A stretch of 18,555 nt of DNA from Desulfobulbaceae bacterium UBA2276 (GCA_002347085.1 DDWW01000033.1:1-18555); one strand, 5' to 3'; counted from the stretch's first letter, positions 6,491-14,124 are shown. The notes: generated by a model from the sequence alone, not told the origin. A program made the numbers and translations.

Positions 6491-6585
6491 GAGCCGTTAC
6501 GTAAAATCTTGGCCTTTTATAACTATTTCGTTACGGCTCCTTATGCCGTTTTAGATATCTATGTAGCCATGTTATTTATTGACAA
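6489..6585 (+). repeat. Intergenic repeat element, copy R6
   Basis: GGAGCCGTTACG (6490-6501) and CGTTACGGCTCC (6529-6540) are inverted-repeat arms with one central mismatch and a 27-base loop. The tail TTATGCCGTTTTAGATATCT then CCATGTTATTTATTGACAAC completes it. This is the best-conserved copy. It begins at the last two bases of the pheS TAG stop and ends 24 bases before pheT, so it sits within the pheST transcript. Confidence 0.82.
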
Positions 6586-6609
6586 CGGCTCAGTGAGTTT
6601 GGAAATGTC

Positions 6610-9054
6610 ATGAAGTTCACCATCGACTGGTTAAATGAGTATGTAAATACCGACGGGATTACGCCGGTGGAGCTGGCCGATCACCTGACCATGCTTGGTC
6701 TTGAGGTGGATGCCGTAACTGAGCTTTTTCAGGAGCTGGCCCCCATTAAAACGGCACTGGTGCTTTCTGTTGATCGTCATCCTGACGCTGATACCTTGAG
6801 CCTGTGCCAGGTAGCTGTTGGTGCCGAGACCCTGCAAATTGTCTGCGGTGCGCCTAACGTCCGGCCTGGTCTGGCGGTAGCCATTGCCTTGCCGGGTACG
6901 ACCCTGCCGGGTGGGGTGAAGATCAAGAAATCAAAGGTGCGGGGAATTGAATCCTGCGGTATGCTCTGTTCCGAGCGGGAACTGGGCTTGAGCACCAGCC
7001 ACAGCGGGATCATGGAGCTGCCGGCGAACACCCCGCACGGCCAGTCCTTTATCCAGGCCCTCGGGCTGAACAATACCTTGGTTGAGGTCGATCTCACCCC
7101 TAACCGGCCCGACTGCGCCTCGGTCATCGGGCTTGCCCGCGAGATTGCCGGGGTCACCCGTCGGCCCTTGACCCTGCCCGTTGCCAATGTCGAGATCAAA
7201 TCTTCCTGTCCTGACTTTTCTGTGGATATAGAATCCTCAGAACTCTGTCCTCGTTATAGTGCTCGCCTGGTTACCGGAGTCACCATTGCCCCATCTCCCT
7301 GGTGGCTGCGTAAACGTCTTTTATCCATAGGGCTGCGCCCGATCAATAATGTGGTTGATATCACCAACCTGGTGATGATGGAATATGGGCAACCCCTGCA
7401 TGCCTTTGATTTTGATAAACTTGCTCATAAAAAGATCATGGTTCGTCATCCCCGAAGAGATGAACTGGATTTTACTACCCTTGATGGCGTGACCCGCAAG
7501 CTTGATTCCGATATGCTGATGATCTGTGATGGCACTCAACCCGTAGCGGTTGCGGGAATCATGGGCGGAATGAATTCTGAGGTCAGTGACGCCACCACGG
7601 CTATTCTGCTCGAAAGTGCCTGCTTTGATCCCATCTCGATTAGAAAGACGGCACGCAAGTTGAAATTGTCCTCCGAGGCCTCATACCGTTTTGAGCGTGG
7701 TGTTGATCCGGGTGGTTGTCTCCTGGCCATGGAACGGGCCGTCAGATTGCTCTGCGAGGTTGCTGGCGGTGAGGTTGCGCCCGGTGGCGCCGACAAATAT
7801 GGTGGCCAGAGGCCATTGAAGACCCTTACCCTGAGGATCTCCCGCACTTCGGATATCCTTGGCATCCCTCTTGATTACGAAAAGATAGCCGACGCCTTGA
7901 TCTCCATTGGTTTCCGTTGCAAAGAGAAGGATGCGGACACCCTCTGGGTAGGGGCGCCCTCCTTCCGGGTCGATATTGCCCGCGAGATTGATCTGATTGA
8001 AGAGGTTGCCCGCCTGGTTGGCTATAATAATATCCCTACCACCTTGCCCACAGTCCAGTTACGTTACCCTGAGCAGGAGCTAAGTCGAACCATCAGGGCA
8101 AAAATCGGGACCTTGCTCACGGGAATAGGCTATTACGAGGCGATCAATTACAGCTTTACCGCGGCCAAATATCTGCAATGGCTGGGGTTGGCTGAGGACG
8201 ATCCGCGTTGCCGCTTTGTGCGTTTAGTCAATCCCTTGAGCGAAGAACAGTCGGTCATGCGTACCATGCTGTTGCCGGGACTCCTTGAAAATGTTGAGCG
8301 CAATATCAACTATCAGAAGAGTGCAATCAAACTCTTTGAGACCGGCAAAGTCTTCACCCCCACTGGTGACAATGAACAGCCCTTGGAAAAGAACCGTCTG
8401 GTCGGGGTGTTAAGCGGTAATCGTGGCGGTGCCTCTTCACCCTATCATAGTAAAGCGCAGGGGGTAGATTTTCTCGATGCCAAAGGCGCGGTTGAATATC
8501 TCCTCCGCGAATTGCGCTTGCTGGGAGTTGGGAGCTCGTCACCGCTTGGCTTCACTCTTGCTGATCCGGCCCGAATGGAACCTTTTGCCGATCCCACGCA
8601 AGTCTTGACTATACGCGCGGGAGAGGAGGACTTGGGGATCATGGCTCGGATTCTTCCTCACGTTCTCAGAAAATTTGGCATCAAACAGGATGTCTTCTTT
8701 TTTGATCTTGACCTTGATGCCCTCTGTCAATTGACATCTGTGGCTAAGAATTTTACTTCTCTTCCAGTTTTTCCGGCAGTTGGTCGTGATATTGCCATGC
8801 TGGTGCCTGAGCATGTGGCCGCCGGGGCCATGGTTGAGGCCGTGTTACAGGCCCGGGAGTCGCTCATTGAACAGTGCGAGATCTTTGATGTCTATCAAGG
8901 GGATTCGGTAACACGAGGTTACAAGAGTGTTGCCTTGTCGGTAACATATCGTTCGTTACAGAAAACGCTGACTGAAAAGAATGTAGAAAAAGTTCACGCC
9001 AAAATTGTCAACATGCTGGCTGTGAAATTTGAAGGAACCCTTAGAGAAGGATGA
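6610..9054 (+). CDS. pheT: Phenylalanyl-tRNA synthetase beta subunit
   Basis: The beta subunit recognises tRNA-Phe and edits mischarged Tyr. At 814 residues it has the full bacterial architecture: the start MKFTIDWLNEYV, an EMAP-type tRNA-binding domain (about 40-150, with CGAPNVRPGLAVAIALPG), a B3/B4 editing domain (SIGLRPINNVVDITNLVM, GQPLHAFDFDKL), a B5 domain, a catalytic-like core (AREIDLIEEVARLVGYNNIP, NPLSEEQSVMRTMLLPGLL) and a C-terminal FDX-ACB anticodon-binding domain (FPAVGRDIAMLV to the end). The ATG at 6610 has only a weak GGA ahead but matches the family start. Its stop lies 1 base before ihfA, so the two are coupled. Confidence 0.97.
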   Translation: MKFTIDWLNEYVNTDGITPVELADHLTMLGLEVDAVTELFQELAPIKTALVLSVDRHPDADTLSLCQVAVGAETLQIVCGAPNVRPGLAVAIALPGTTLPGGVKIKKSKVRGIESCGMLCSERELGLSTSHSGIMELPANTPHGQSFIQALGLNNTLVEVDLTPNRPDCASVIGLAREIAGVTRRPLTLPVANVEIKSSCPDFSVDIESSELCPRYSARLVTGVTIAPSPWWLRKRLLSIGLRPINNVVDITNLVMMEYGQPLHAFDFDKLAHKKIMVRHPRRDELDFTTLDGVTRKLDSDMLMICDGTQPVAVAGIMGGMNSEVSDATTAILLESACFDPISIRKTARKLKLSSEASYRFERGVDPGGCLLAMERAVRLLCEVAGGEVAPGGADKYGGQRPLKTLTLRISRTSDILGIPLDYEKIADALISIGFRCKEKDADTLWVGAPSFRVDIAREIDLIEEVARLVGYNNIPTTLPTVQLRYPEQELSRTIRAKIGTLLTGIGYYEAINYSFTAAKYLQWLGLAEDDPRCRFVRLVNPLSEEQSVMRTMLLPGLLENVERNINYQKSAIKLFETGKVFTPTGDNEQPLEKNRLVGVLSGNRGGASSPYHSKAQGVDFLDAKGAVEYLLRELRLLGVGSSSPLGFTLADPARMEPFADPTQVLTIRAGEEDLGIMARILPHVLRKFGIKQDVFFFDLDLDALCQLTSVAKNFTSLPVFPAVGRDIAMLVPEHVAAGAMVEAVLQARESLIEQCEIFDVYQGDSVTRGYKSVALSVTYRSLQKTLTEKNVEKVHAKIVNMLAVKFEGTLREG

Positions 9055-9055
9055 T

Positions 9056-9346
9056 ATGAATCAGGATAATCTTACCCGTAGGGAACTGGCCGAGGCCATA
9101 AATGAGAAGCTGGGTTATCCGCAGAACAGTTGCGCGGCCATGGTTGACGCCTTTCTTGAGCGGATGAAGGGCTCGCTTCTTGACGCGAATGCCATTAAAA
9201 TCGTCCATTTTGGGACCTTTACGGTCCGGGATAAAAATCCCCGGCGGGGACGTAACCCGCGGACGGGCGAGGCCATTACCATTCAACCAAGACAGATGGT
9301 TACGTTTCGTCCCAGTAAAGGTCTAAGGGAGCAGATTAACGAATAA
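9056..9346 (+). CDS. ihfA: Integration host factor subunit alpha (HU/IHF family)
   Basis: The 96 residues form a complete HU/IHF-family DNA-bending protein. It begins MNQDNLTRRELAEAINEKLG, has the helical dimerisation region to about residue 45, then KIVHFGTFTVRDK, and the DNA-grasping arm GRNPRTGEAITIQPRQMVTF with the tip proline, closing RPSKGLREQIN. The arm sequence and its position after pheT are those of IhfA rather than HU. A partner IhfB must be encoded elsewhere. The ATG at 9056 follows AGAAGG (9045-9050) by 5 bases. An in-frame upstream TTG start at 9029 would lie inside pheT and is less likely. The pheT-ihfA gap is 1 base. Confidence 0.93.
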   Translation: MNQDNLTRRELAEAINEKLGYPQNSCAAMVDAFLERMKGSLLDANAIKIVHFGTFTVRDKNPRRGRNPRTGEAITIQPRQMVTFRPSKGLREQINE

Positions 9347-9387
9347 GATTCGCCAATTCATCCTTGAACATGGGGGCCAGGCTTGCA

Positions 9388-9750
9388 ATGAAAGCGGAGA
9401 TACCGGACAAGCTGTATTTTAAGATCGGTGAGGTAAGTAAGCTGGCCGGAGTTGCACCCCATGTCTTGCGCTATTGGGAGTCGGAATTTCCCAGTATCAG
9501 CCCTCAACGAGCCAACTCTCAGCAGCGTCTTTATCGTCGGGTGGATGTGGAGACTGTGCTGACCATTAAATCTCTTCTTCACGAGCAGGGATATACCATT
9601 GCCGGGGCCAGAAATCTTCTGGCAAGCGGCCAGGCGGTGATAACCAAGGCAGAGGCAGTTCCGACCCAGAATGCGGCGGGATGCCTGGAGCAGATAAAGG
9701 CTGAGCTGCGCGAGATGAGTGTCCTGTTACATGGCAAGGAAAAGAACTAA
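9388..9750 (+). CDS. MerR family transcriptional regulator
   Basis: The 120-residue product has a MerR-type winged-helix DNA-binding domain at residues about 8-80: LYFKIGEVSKLAGVAPHVLR, then YWESEFPSISPQR, QRLYRRVDVETVLTIKSLLH and EQGYTIAGARNLL. A short helical tail follows instead of a metal- or drug-sensing domain, so the effector, if any, is unknown. A small MerR-like gene directly after ihfA is frequent in deltaproteobacterial genomes. Starts at 9364 (TTG) and 9370 (ATG) are possible. ATG at 9388 is preferred because AGG lies 6 bases upstream and the protein then begins just ahead of the DNA-binding domain. Confidence 0.88.
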   Translation: MKAEIPDKLYFKIGEVSKLAGVAPHVLRYWESEFPSISPQRANSQQRLYRRVDVETVLTIKSLLHEQGYTIAGARNLLASGQAVITKAEAVPTQNAAGCLEQIKAELREMSVLLHGKEKN

Positions 9751-9834
9751 GCCTTTGGTCGGGAAGGGGAGCCCACCAACAATTCTCTGCTGTTATGTAT
9801 ATCGACCATTTGTGTTGAGAATGTGTTGAGAATG

Positions 9835-9863
9835 TTGACAGCAGAGAAAGCTCATGGTACAAC
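9835..9863 (+). promoter_or_regulatory. Promoter of tRNA-Pro
   Basis: TTGACA (9835-9840, perfect -35) and TACAAC (9858-9863) are separated by exactly 17 bases and end 12 bases before the mature tRNA. That places the start of transcription near 9870. Upstream lies an imperfect tandem TGTGTTGAGAA (9811-9831), and an inverted repeat TTCTCTGCTG/CAGCAGAGAA (9783-9792, 9839-9848) overlaps the -35. Confidence 0.6.
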
Positions 9864-9875
9864 CGTGATACATTT

Positions 9876-9952
9876 CGGGGCGTAGCGCAGTCTGGTAGCG
9901 CACTTGGCTGGGGGCCAAGTGGCCGGAGGTTCAAATCCTCTCGCCCCGACCA
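9876..9952 (+). tRNA. tRNA-Pro (anticodon GGG)
   Basis: The cloverleaf is complete. The acceptor is CGGGGCG (9876-9882) with CGCCCCG (9942-9948). The D stem is GCGC/GCGC. The anticodon stem is CTTGG (9903-9907) with CCAAG (9915-9919) around CTGGGGG, so the anticodon is GGG at 9910-9912. The T stem is GGAGG (9925-9929) with CCTCT (9937-9941) around TTCAAAT. Discriminator A and an encoded CCA end the gene. GGG reads CCC/CCU proline codons. Confidence 0.95.
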
Positions 9953-9979
9953 TTTTTAAAGGGTTTAGCTTTTTTGTTG

Positions 9980-10001
9980 AATGTTGCGAGTGAGCAACAT
10001 T
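9980..10001. terminator. Perfect small hairpin in the convergent gap
   Basis: AATGTTGC (9980-9987) pairs perfectly with GCAACATT (9994-10001) around GAGTGA. It lies between tRNA-Pro (+ strand) and the converging ACP operon (- strand). A long T-run (10023-10031) comes about 20 bases later on the + strand, not directly adjacent. It may end the tRNA transcript, but the prediction is weak. The gap 9953-10107 shows no gene. Confidence 0.35.
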
Positions 10002-10041
10002 GAGCCACATGAAGTTAAGTCCTTTTTTTTTATTCAATTGT

Positions 10042-10070
10042 AGAAAATAAAATCACGTTCTTTGGGCGTG
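10042..10070 (-). terminator. Possible terminator of the ACP operon
   Basis: On the - strand, CACG and CGTG enclose CCCAAAGAA and are followed by ATTTTATTTTC. It lies about 40 bases past the ACP stop codon. The stem is only 4 bp, so the call is weak. Confidence 0.25.
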
Positions 10071-10107
10071 GTGTCCGTGCTTCAACACCCCATCAATTTC
10101 CCTCTCA

Positions 10108-10368
10108 TCACAATCTGTTCTCCTTGATATAGTCGGCAAGATGGGCTATTGACTGCAAAACCACCCGGCTGGTATTCTCCGAATCCATTCTGACCCCATA
10201 TTCTTTCTGCACGGTTACGGCAATTTCAAGGGCATCAAGGGAGTCGATTCCTAATTTGGAATCAGGTCCGATTAAAGGGTCATCAGGGGCTATACTGTCA
10301 AGATTCACGTCGTGCAGGTTGCAGGTGGTACATATCAGTTCGAGAAGTTCGCGTTGTAGTTGATCCAT
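10108..10368 (-). CDS. Acyl carrier protein
   Basis: This 86-residue acidic protein has the ACP fold signature. The phosphopantetheine-attachment motif is KLGIDSLDALEIAV with the modifiable serine at residue 43. It is flanked by the usual helix I (residues 2-16) and the terminal helix IAHLADYIKENRL. It is clearly not the housekeeping AcpP: the sequence before the motif (APDDPLIGPDS) differs and it lies outside any fab cluster. It is the last gene of a - strand run after an ABC permease (36-base gap) and downstream of a BtrH-like protein. That fits an ACP holding an acyl group for a dedicated pathway. Which acyl group cannot be told from sequence. Confidence 0.9.
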   Translation of the reverse strand: MDQLQRELLELICTTCNLHDVNLDSIAPDDPLIGPDSKLGIDSLDALEIAVTVQKEYGVRMDSENTSRVVLQSIAHLADYIKENRL

Positions 10369-10404
10369 GATGAAGAGCTTAGGGCATTGAGTGAAAGAAA
10401 AGGG

Positions 10405-11706
10405 TTATTGTCGGACTCCGGCAAGCTTCCAGGACAATAATGCGGTTACAATGAAAAAGAGAAAGAGTCGGCCCAGGTCATCGAGGATGGCGGATAAGGA
10501 ATATCCTCGCAAGAGTAGATCATGGAAGGCCGTCAGTCCCCAATTGAGCGGCGAGATGATACTGAGTCGCTGCATTACAGGAGGCATGGCATAGACAGGG
10601 ACCATCACCCCGCCAATAGCAGCGGCGGCCACAACCGATGTTGCCCCCAGGGTGGAGGCCTGCTCGTAGGAGTTGCAGGCCATGCCTAAGAAAATGCCAA
10701 AACCACAGGCGGCAAGGCTTGAGAACAGAGCGGTTATCAGGGTCGCGGTCAGATTCATGGAAATGGTAAAGGCCGGCAGTCCGATATAGGGGAAGAGAAA
10801 GGCGCCGATCAGGGCGATGAGCAGGAACTGGCAGAGGCAGACGCCAATATAGGCTGCTATTTTTCCGGCAAAAAGCACCAGCGGCGAGACGGGAAGGGCG
10901 CTCAGGCGGACCCAGATGCCGGAGCCGCGTTCCTGAAGGATTGATCCGGCAATGGGAATGGCTGTAAAAAACATCCCAAATAAGGCCCAGGCCGGCACAT
11001 TTTGCTGCACTGGATTGTACAGGGATGTTTCGGTTTCTCGACTCTTGTCCTGATTTTCCGTAAGGGCGAGCAAGGGTTGCCTGAAAAGGGAAGGGAGTTT
11101 GCTCGAATTGAAGAGGGGGTCTTGCTGAGAAACGCCCGGGCCCGTTATTTCCTGTAGTACCCGGCCAAACATCGCAAGCTTTGCTTCCAGGGCAATTGTG
11201 GTTAAGGCCATCTGTAATTGCGCGGTAACGCTGGAGCGTAATCCGGCCATGACGCCGGGATCAACAAAAAATTGCAGGGAAGTGGCACTGAGAGCATCGG
11301 GGATCTCACGAGAGTCTCTCTTCCCGTTACCCGGTTGAAAAAGGCGTGCTGTTTCTTCCTGGAACCGCAAAGACGCCCCTTGGGGGATCACAATTCCGAC
11401 CTGATAGTCACCGTTGGCAACGGCTGTCTGGATGGCTCCACCATCTTTTTGTACCTCATCCCAGACCACAAACTCCAGATTGGTTGTTTCTATCTGTTTC
11501 TGCAGTGACCTGCCAAGTTCTCCTTGATCCAAGTCGAGGAGAAGCACCTGGGTTTTTTTTTGGCCGGTCAGTTCCATGACATTTTCCTGGACCAGGGTAA
11601 TCACCACCACCAGGATCGCAGGCATGAGAAACAGTACCAATAGGCCGGTTCTATCCCGCATAAGAAGCAGGAGTTCCTTGGCCGTGGCGGCAATAATCTT
11701 CAACAT
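10405..11706 (-). CDS. ABC-2 type transporter permease
   Basis: The 433-residue membrane protein has the ABC2-permease layout: a cytoplasmic start MLKIIAATAKELLLLMRDRT, one membrane helix (about 21-41, VLFLMPAILVVVITLV), a roughly 200-residue extracytoplasmic domain, then five closely packed helices from about 243 to the end (ALFGMFFTAIPIAGSIL, VCLCQFLLIALIGAFLF and so on). This pattern is typical of exporters of lipids, polysaccharides or drugs, working with a separate ATPase, here the gene 52 bases upstream. The substrate is not readable from the sequence, but the ACP and acyltransferase-like neighbours suggest an acylated product. Confidence 0.9.
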   Translation of the reverse strand: MLKIIAATAKELLLLMRDRTGLLVLFLMPAILVVVITLVQENVMELTGQKKTQVLLLDLDQGELGRSLQKQIETTNLEFVVWDEVQKDGGAIQTAVANGDYQVGIVIPQGASLRFQEETARLFQPGNGKRDSREIPDALSATSLQFFVDPGVMAGLRSSVTAQLQMALTTIALEAKLAMFGRVLQEITGPGVSQQDPLFNSSKLPSLFRQPLLALTENQDKSRETETSLYNPVQQNVPAWALFGMFFTAIPIAGSILQERGSGIWVRLSALPVSPLVLFAGKIAAYIGVCLCQFLLIALIGAFLFPYIGLPAFTISMNLTATLITALFSSLAACGFGIFLGMACNSYEQASTLGATSVVAAAAIGGVMVPVYAMPPVMQRLSIISPLNWGLTAFHDLLLRGYSLSAILDDLGRLFLFFIVTALLSWKLAGVRQ

Positions 11707-11758
11707 GGCCGGGAGAGCAGGGAACAGGATGATGGGGGATAATCCATGGAAATATTCA

Positions 11759-12550
11759 TTATTGGTCGCGTAATCCCTTGCCGGTAAGATGGAGAAAGAG
11801 TTCTTCCAGATTGGACATCCCGCTTTGCTGGAGCAAGGTAGCGGGAATCCCCTCTTTTACTAATTGGCCGTTGTCGATGATTCCGATCCGGCTGCAGAGT
11901 TCCTGCGCCTCTTCCATGTAATGGGTGGTGTAGAGAATGGTAGTCCCGTGCTGGTTGAGAATCTTTAGTTGTTCATGGATCAGGTGTCTGGACTGGGCGT
12001 CAATACCCACGCACGGTTCATCGAGAACCAGGATCTGCGGATCATTCAACAGGCCTACCGCCAGATTTAAACGTCGTTTCATACCGGTGGAAAAAGTGGC
12101 CACCGGCTGGATCGCGTGTTCGGTAAGTCTGGAAAATTCAAGACATTGTTGGATCTTTTCCGCCAGGACCTTTCCCCTGATTCCGCAGATTTTTCCAAAA
12201 AAGGTCAGGTTTTCCCGAGCCGTGAGTTTGTCGTACAGGCCGATATTTTGCGGCACCAGTCCAATAATCTGCTTGATCTTATTTGATTTTTTCTGAAAGT
12301 CCATGTCCATGATCAGGGCGGCACCGCTATCAGACGGAAACAGACCGGTGAGAATGGAGATGGCCGTGGTTTTTCCGGCACCGTTTGGCCCCAGGAGGCC
12401 AAAGAATTCCCCTTGTTGCACATCAAGGTTGAAATCATTTAATGCTAATTGGGCCCCATACTTATAGCGCATGACTAATGACCTGGCGCAAATAGCGTGC
12501 ATCGGCCTGTTTGGGCCTGTTTCAGATAATGGGGGGGAGTCGGGTTTCAT
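11759..12550 (-). CDS. ABC transporter ATP-binding protein
   Basis: The 263-residue nucleotide-binding subunit shows Walker A GPNGAGKT (54-61), Q-loop VPQN (99-102), the signature FSTGMKRR (153-160, a common variant of LSGGQ in ABC-2 exporters), Walker B ILVLDEP (173-179), D-loop VGID and the switch histidine in TTHYMEEA. It powers the permease encoded next. The reading frame extends upstream to 12622, but the ATG at 12550 overlaps the stop of the BtrH-like gene as ATGA (12547-12550). This indicates translational coupling and makes it the likely start. An internal ATG (residue 17) is also possible. Confidence 0.92.
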   Translation of the reverse strand: MKPDSPPLSETGPNRPMHAICARSLVMRYKYGAQLALNDFNLDVQQGEFFGLLGPNGAGKTTAISILTGLFPSDSGAALIMDMDFQKKSNKIKQIIGLVPQNIGLYDKLTARENLTFFGKICGIRGKVLAEKIQQCLEFSRLTEHAIQPVATFSTGMKRRLNLAVGLLNDPQILVLDEPCVGIDAQSRHLIHEQLKILNQHGTTILYTTHYMEEAQELCSRIGIIDNGQLVKEGIPATLLQQSGMSNLEELFLHLTGKGLRDQ

Positions 12551-13554
12551 GGATGTTGTCTGGCCCATTGTCTCAGCTCGGTGAAGACCTTTTCTTCTAA
12601 GGCGGCGCACCTGTTGATACACGCCGCCATGGCCGGGTAGCTGTCATCAGGATGGGCGCGTCCCTTGCAAACGCGGGCGGCTATAGCCGCAAATTCCCGC
12701 CAGGTGTCTCCGGCTGTGGTCAGGGATGCGGCGCAGTCATGCAAGAGGGGGGCCTGCATCACTTCCGCGCTTTCCTGAAGAAAGGCCGCGTACATAAATC
12801 GAAAGCCCCCACCCCCGGTGCCGATTTCTTCCTGCATGCGCACGACATGGCCCAGGTGCAGATCCGCCCTCTCCTGGCCCAATCGCTGCGGCCATCGAAC
12901 CAGCCGATTGGCCAGAAATCGTATTCCTTTGACCCCGATCAGGGGAAAGGGGACGGTAAGCATCATCTTGCATACGGATTGAATTCCCTTGACGATGAGA
13001 GGCTTGTATTCCAGCCTTGCTGGTGTCTGGGTCAGATAATACATTTTTCCCTTGGGTGCAAGGGCGCCGGAGGCAAATCTGGCCCGTGCCAGATCATTGG
13101 CCGGGCAGCGGACGGGCTGGGGAAAAACCGGGTCGCTGATCAGGTATTCATCGCCTTCCTTTCCATAGACGACCAGATTGTGGGCATTGAAATGAAAGCG
13201 CAGCGCCCTTGGAAAGTAGGGCAGCCAGAACACCCCGGTCTGGAGCCCCACCGGGATACCGACGGCAAGGGCCTGATCCAGTTCCGCCATGGCTGCATCC
13301 TGGTTGCGAAATCTTTTCTCTACCATCTGAACGCCGCTAATGGCGCCGATCTGGCGGAGGATATGGCCGGCAGCGGCCCGGTAGGTGACAAGGGGCAGTC
13401 CGTTGATCCGGATAAAGGGCAGATAGCCGAAAAAAAGGCCGCCGCCCATGCCGAAGGCCATGGCCTCGGAGATGGGGATGCCCTGATGGGTCAGCAGGTT
13501 GGCGGCCACACCGCTTTCACAGTGGGCGGACTGGGTATGAGGAAAATCCGGCAA
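12547..13554 (-). CDS. BtrH-like protein (BtrH N-terminal and DUF4872-type)
   Basis: The 335-residue protein resembles the family of BtrH, which in butirosin biosynthesis moves an acyl group from an ACP to an amine of the sugar. Near the N-terminus HCESG gives a candidate nucleophile C12. AHNLVVYGKEGDEYLISDP gives H125 and D141 in the C39-peptidase-like arrangement. Between them the AFGMGGGLFFGYLP stretch (33-46) is typical of the family. The C-terminal half (about 170-335) is helical and less specific. The start is TTG at 13554, with GGAG 9 bases upstream and no ATG or GTG in frame. The stop overlaps the ATPase start. With an ACP in the same run, an ACP-dependent acyltransfer is the best guess. 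Its acceptor is unknown. Confidence 0.82.
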   Translation of the reverse strand: MPDFPHTQSAHCESGVAANLLTHQGIPISEAMAFGMGGGLFFGYLPFIRINGLPLVTYRAAAGHILRQIGAISGVQMVEKRFRNQDAAMAELDQALAVGIPVGLQTGVFWLPYFPRALRFHFNAHNLVVYGKEGDEYLISDPVFPQPVRCPANDLARARFASGALAPKGKMYYLTQTPARLEYKPLIVKGIQSVCKMMLTVPFPLIGVKGIRFLANRLVRWPQRLGQERADLHLGHVVRMQEEIGTGGGGFRFMYAAFLQESAEVMQAPLLHDCAASLTTAGDTWREFAAIAARVCKGRAHPDDSYPAMAACINRCAALEEKVFTELRQWARQHP

Positions 13555-13577
13555 AAGGTTGTACTCCAGGCTATTCG

Positions 13578-13997
13578 TTATTGGTGAAGGTAGAGGGGAG
13601 GCCGGAGTCTGCCCTGAGTCAAATCATCAGGGAAGATCTTAAACAACTCTGCGTACTTCTTCAAGGTGTCGGCAGGTAGTCTGTGAAAAAAGAAGGGCAT
13701 AAGGTGCAGGCAAACTCTCCAGCGCGGTTGACCGGTGTATTGGGCCAGAAGGCCGGTGTCCATCTGGTTGGCGGTCATGTAGTAGTGCAGACAGCTTGCC
13801 CGTCCGTCCGCTATTTTATCTTTGGATGCGGTAATGTTTTTTTCAATCTCCTGCCAGGCCTGGGCGTTGACGACATTTACCGGCTGCCAGACATCATCCG
13901 GTGTCAGTTCGTATTCGCCCTTGCTGTTGACTCCATAGCTGATAATCTTCAGGCCATTGGTGATGTTTTCGTCGGCAGGGTGATTGAGTGTTGTCAT
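13578..13997 (-). CDS. Uncharacterised protein with a helix-turn-helix-like C-terminal half
   Basis: I do not recognise a named family. From ATG at 13997 the product is 139 residues. The N-terminal part contains GLKIISYGVNSKGEYELTPD then DVWQPVNVVNAQAWQEIEK. The C-terminal part (LLAQYTGQPRWRVCLHLMPF then RLPADTLKKYAELFKI) resembles a Cro/XRE-type helix-turn-helix by eye: 'LAxxTGxxRWRV' followed by 'LxxYAxxFxI'. The frame is open upstream to ATG 14093 (171 residues). Neither start has a visible Shine-Dalgarno, and 13997 is chosen because the added 32 residues look non-conserved in character. It lies 23 bases ahead of the BtrH-like gene and so may be part of that operon, perhaps as its regulator (inference). 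Confidence 0.7.
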   Translation of the reverse strand: MTTLNHPADENITNGLKIISYGVNSKGEYELTPDDVWQPVNVVNAQAWQEIEKNITASKDKIADGRASCLHYYMTANQMDTGLLAQYTGQPRWRVCLHLMPFFFHRLPADTLKKYAELFKIFPDDLTQGRLRPPLYLHQ

Positions 13998-14124
13998 TGT
14001 TGATTTGTGGCAGGGGGTGACACCGATGGTGATAAAACCATAGGTGCTATGAGATTTTGGCACTCTTGAATGGTACGAACTTCTTTGAGCCATGTTGGTT
14101 AATCAAATCTGTCCCGTTTTTTTT

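Noticed and set aside
9811..9840. TGTGTTGAGAA tandem as a CRISPR or larger repeat array
   Set aside because: There are only two full units and a partial one with no spacers. It is a short promoter-proximal tandem.
12652..13587. 311-codon open frame on the + strand opposite the BtrH-like gene
   Set aside because: The - strand frame has family motifs, a catalytic triad and operon coupling. The + strand frame is low-complexity and Gly/His/Gln-rich, typical of an antisense shadow in GC-rich DNA.
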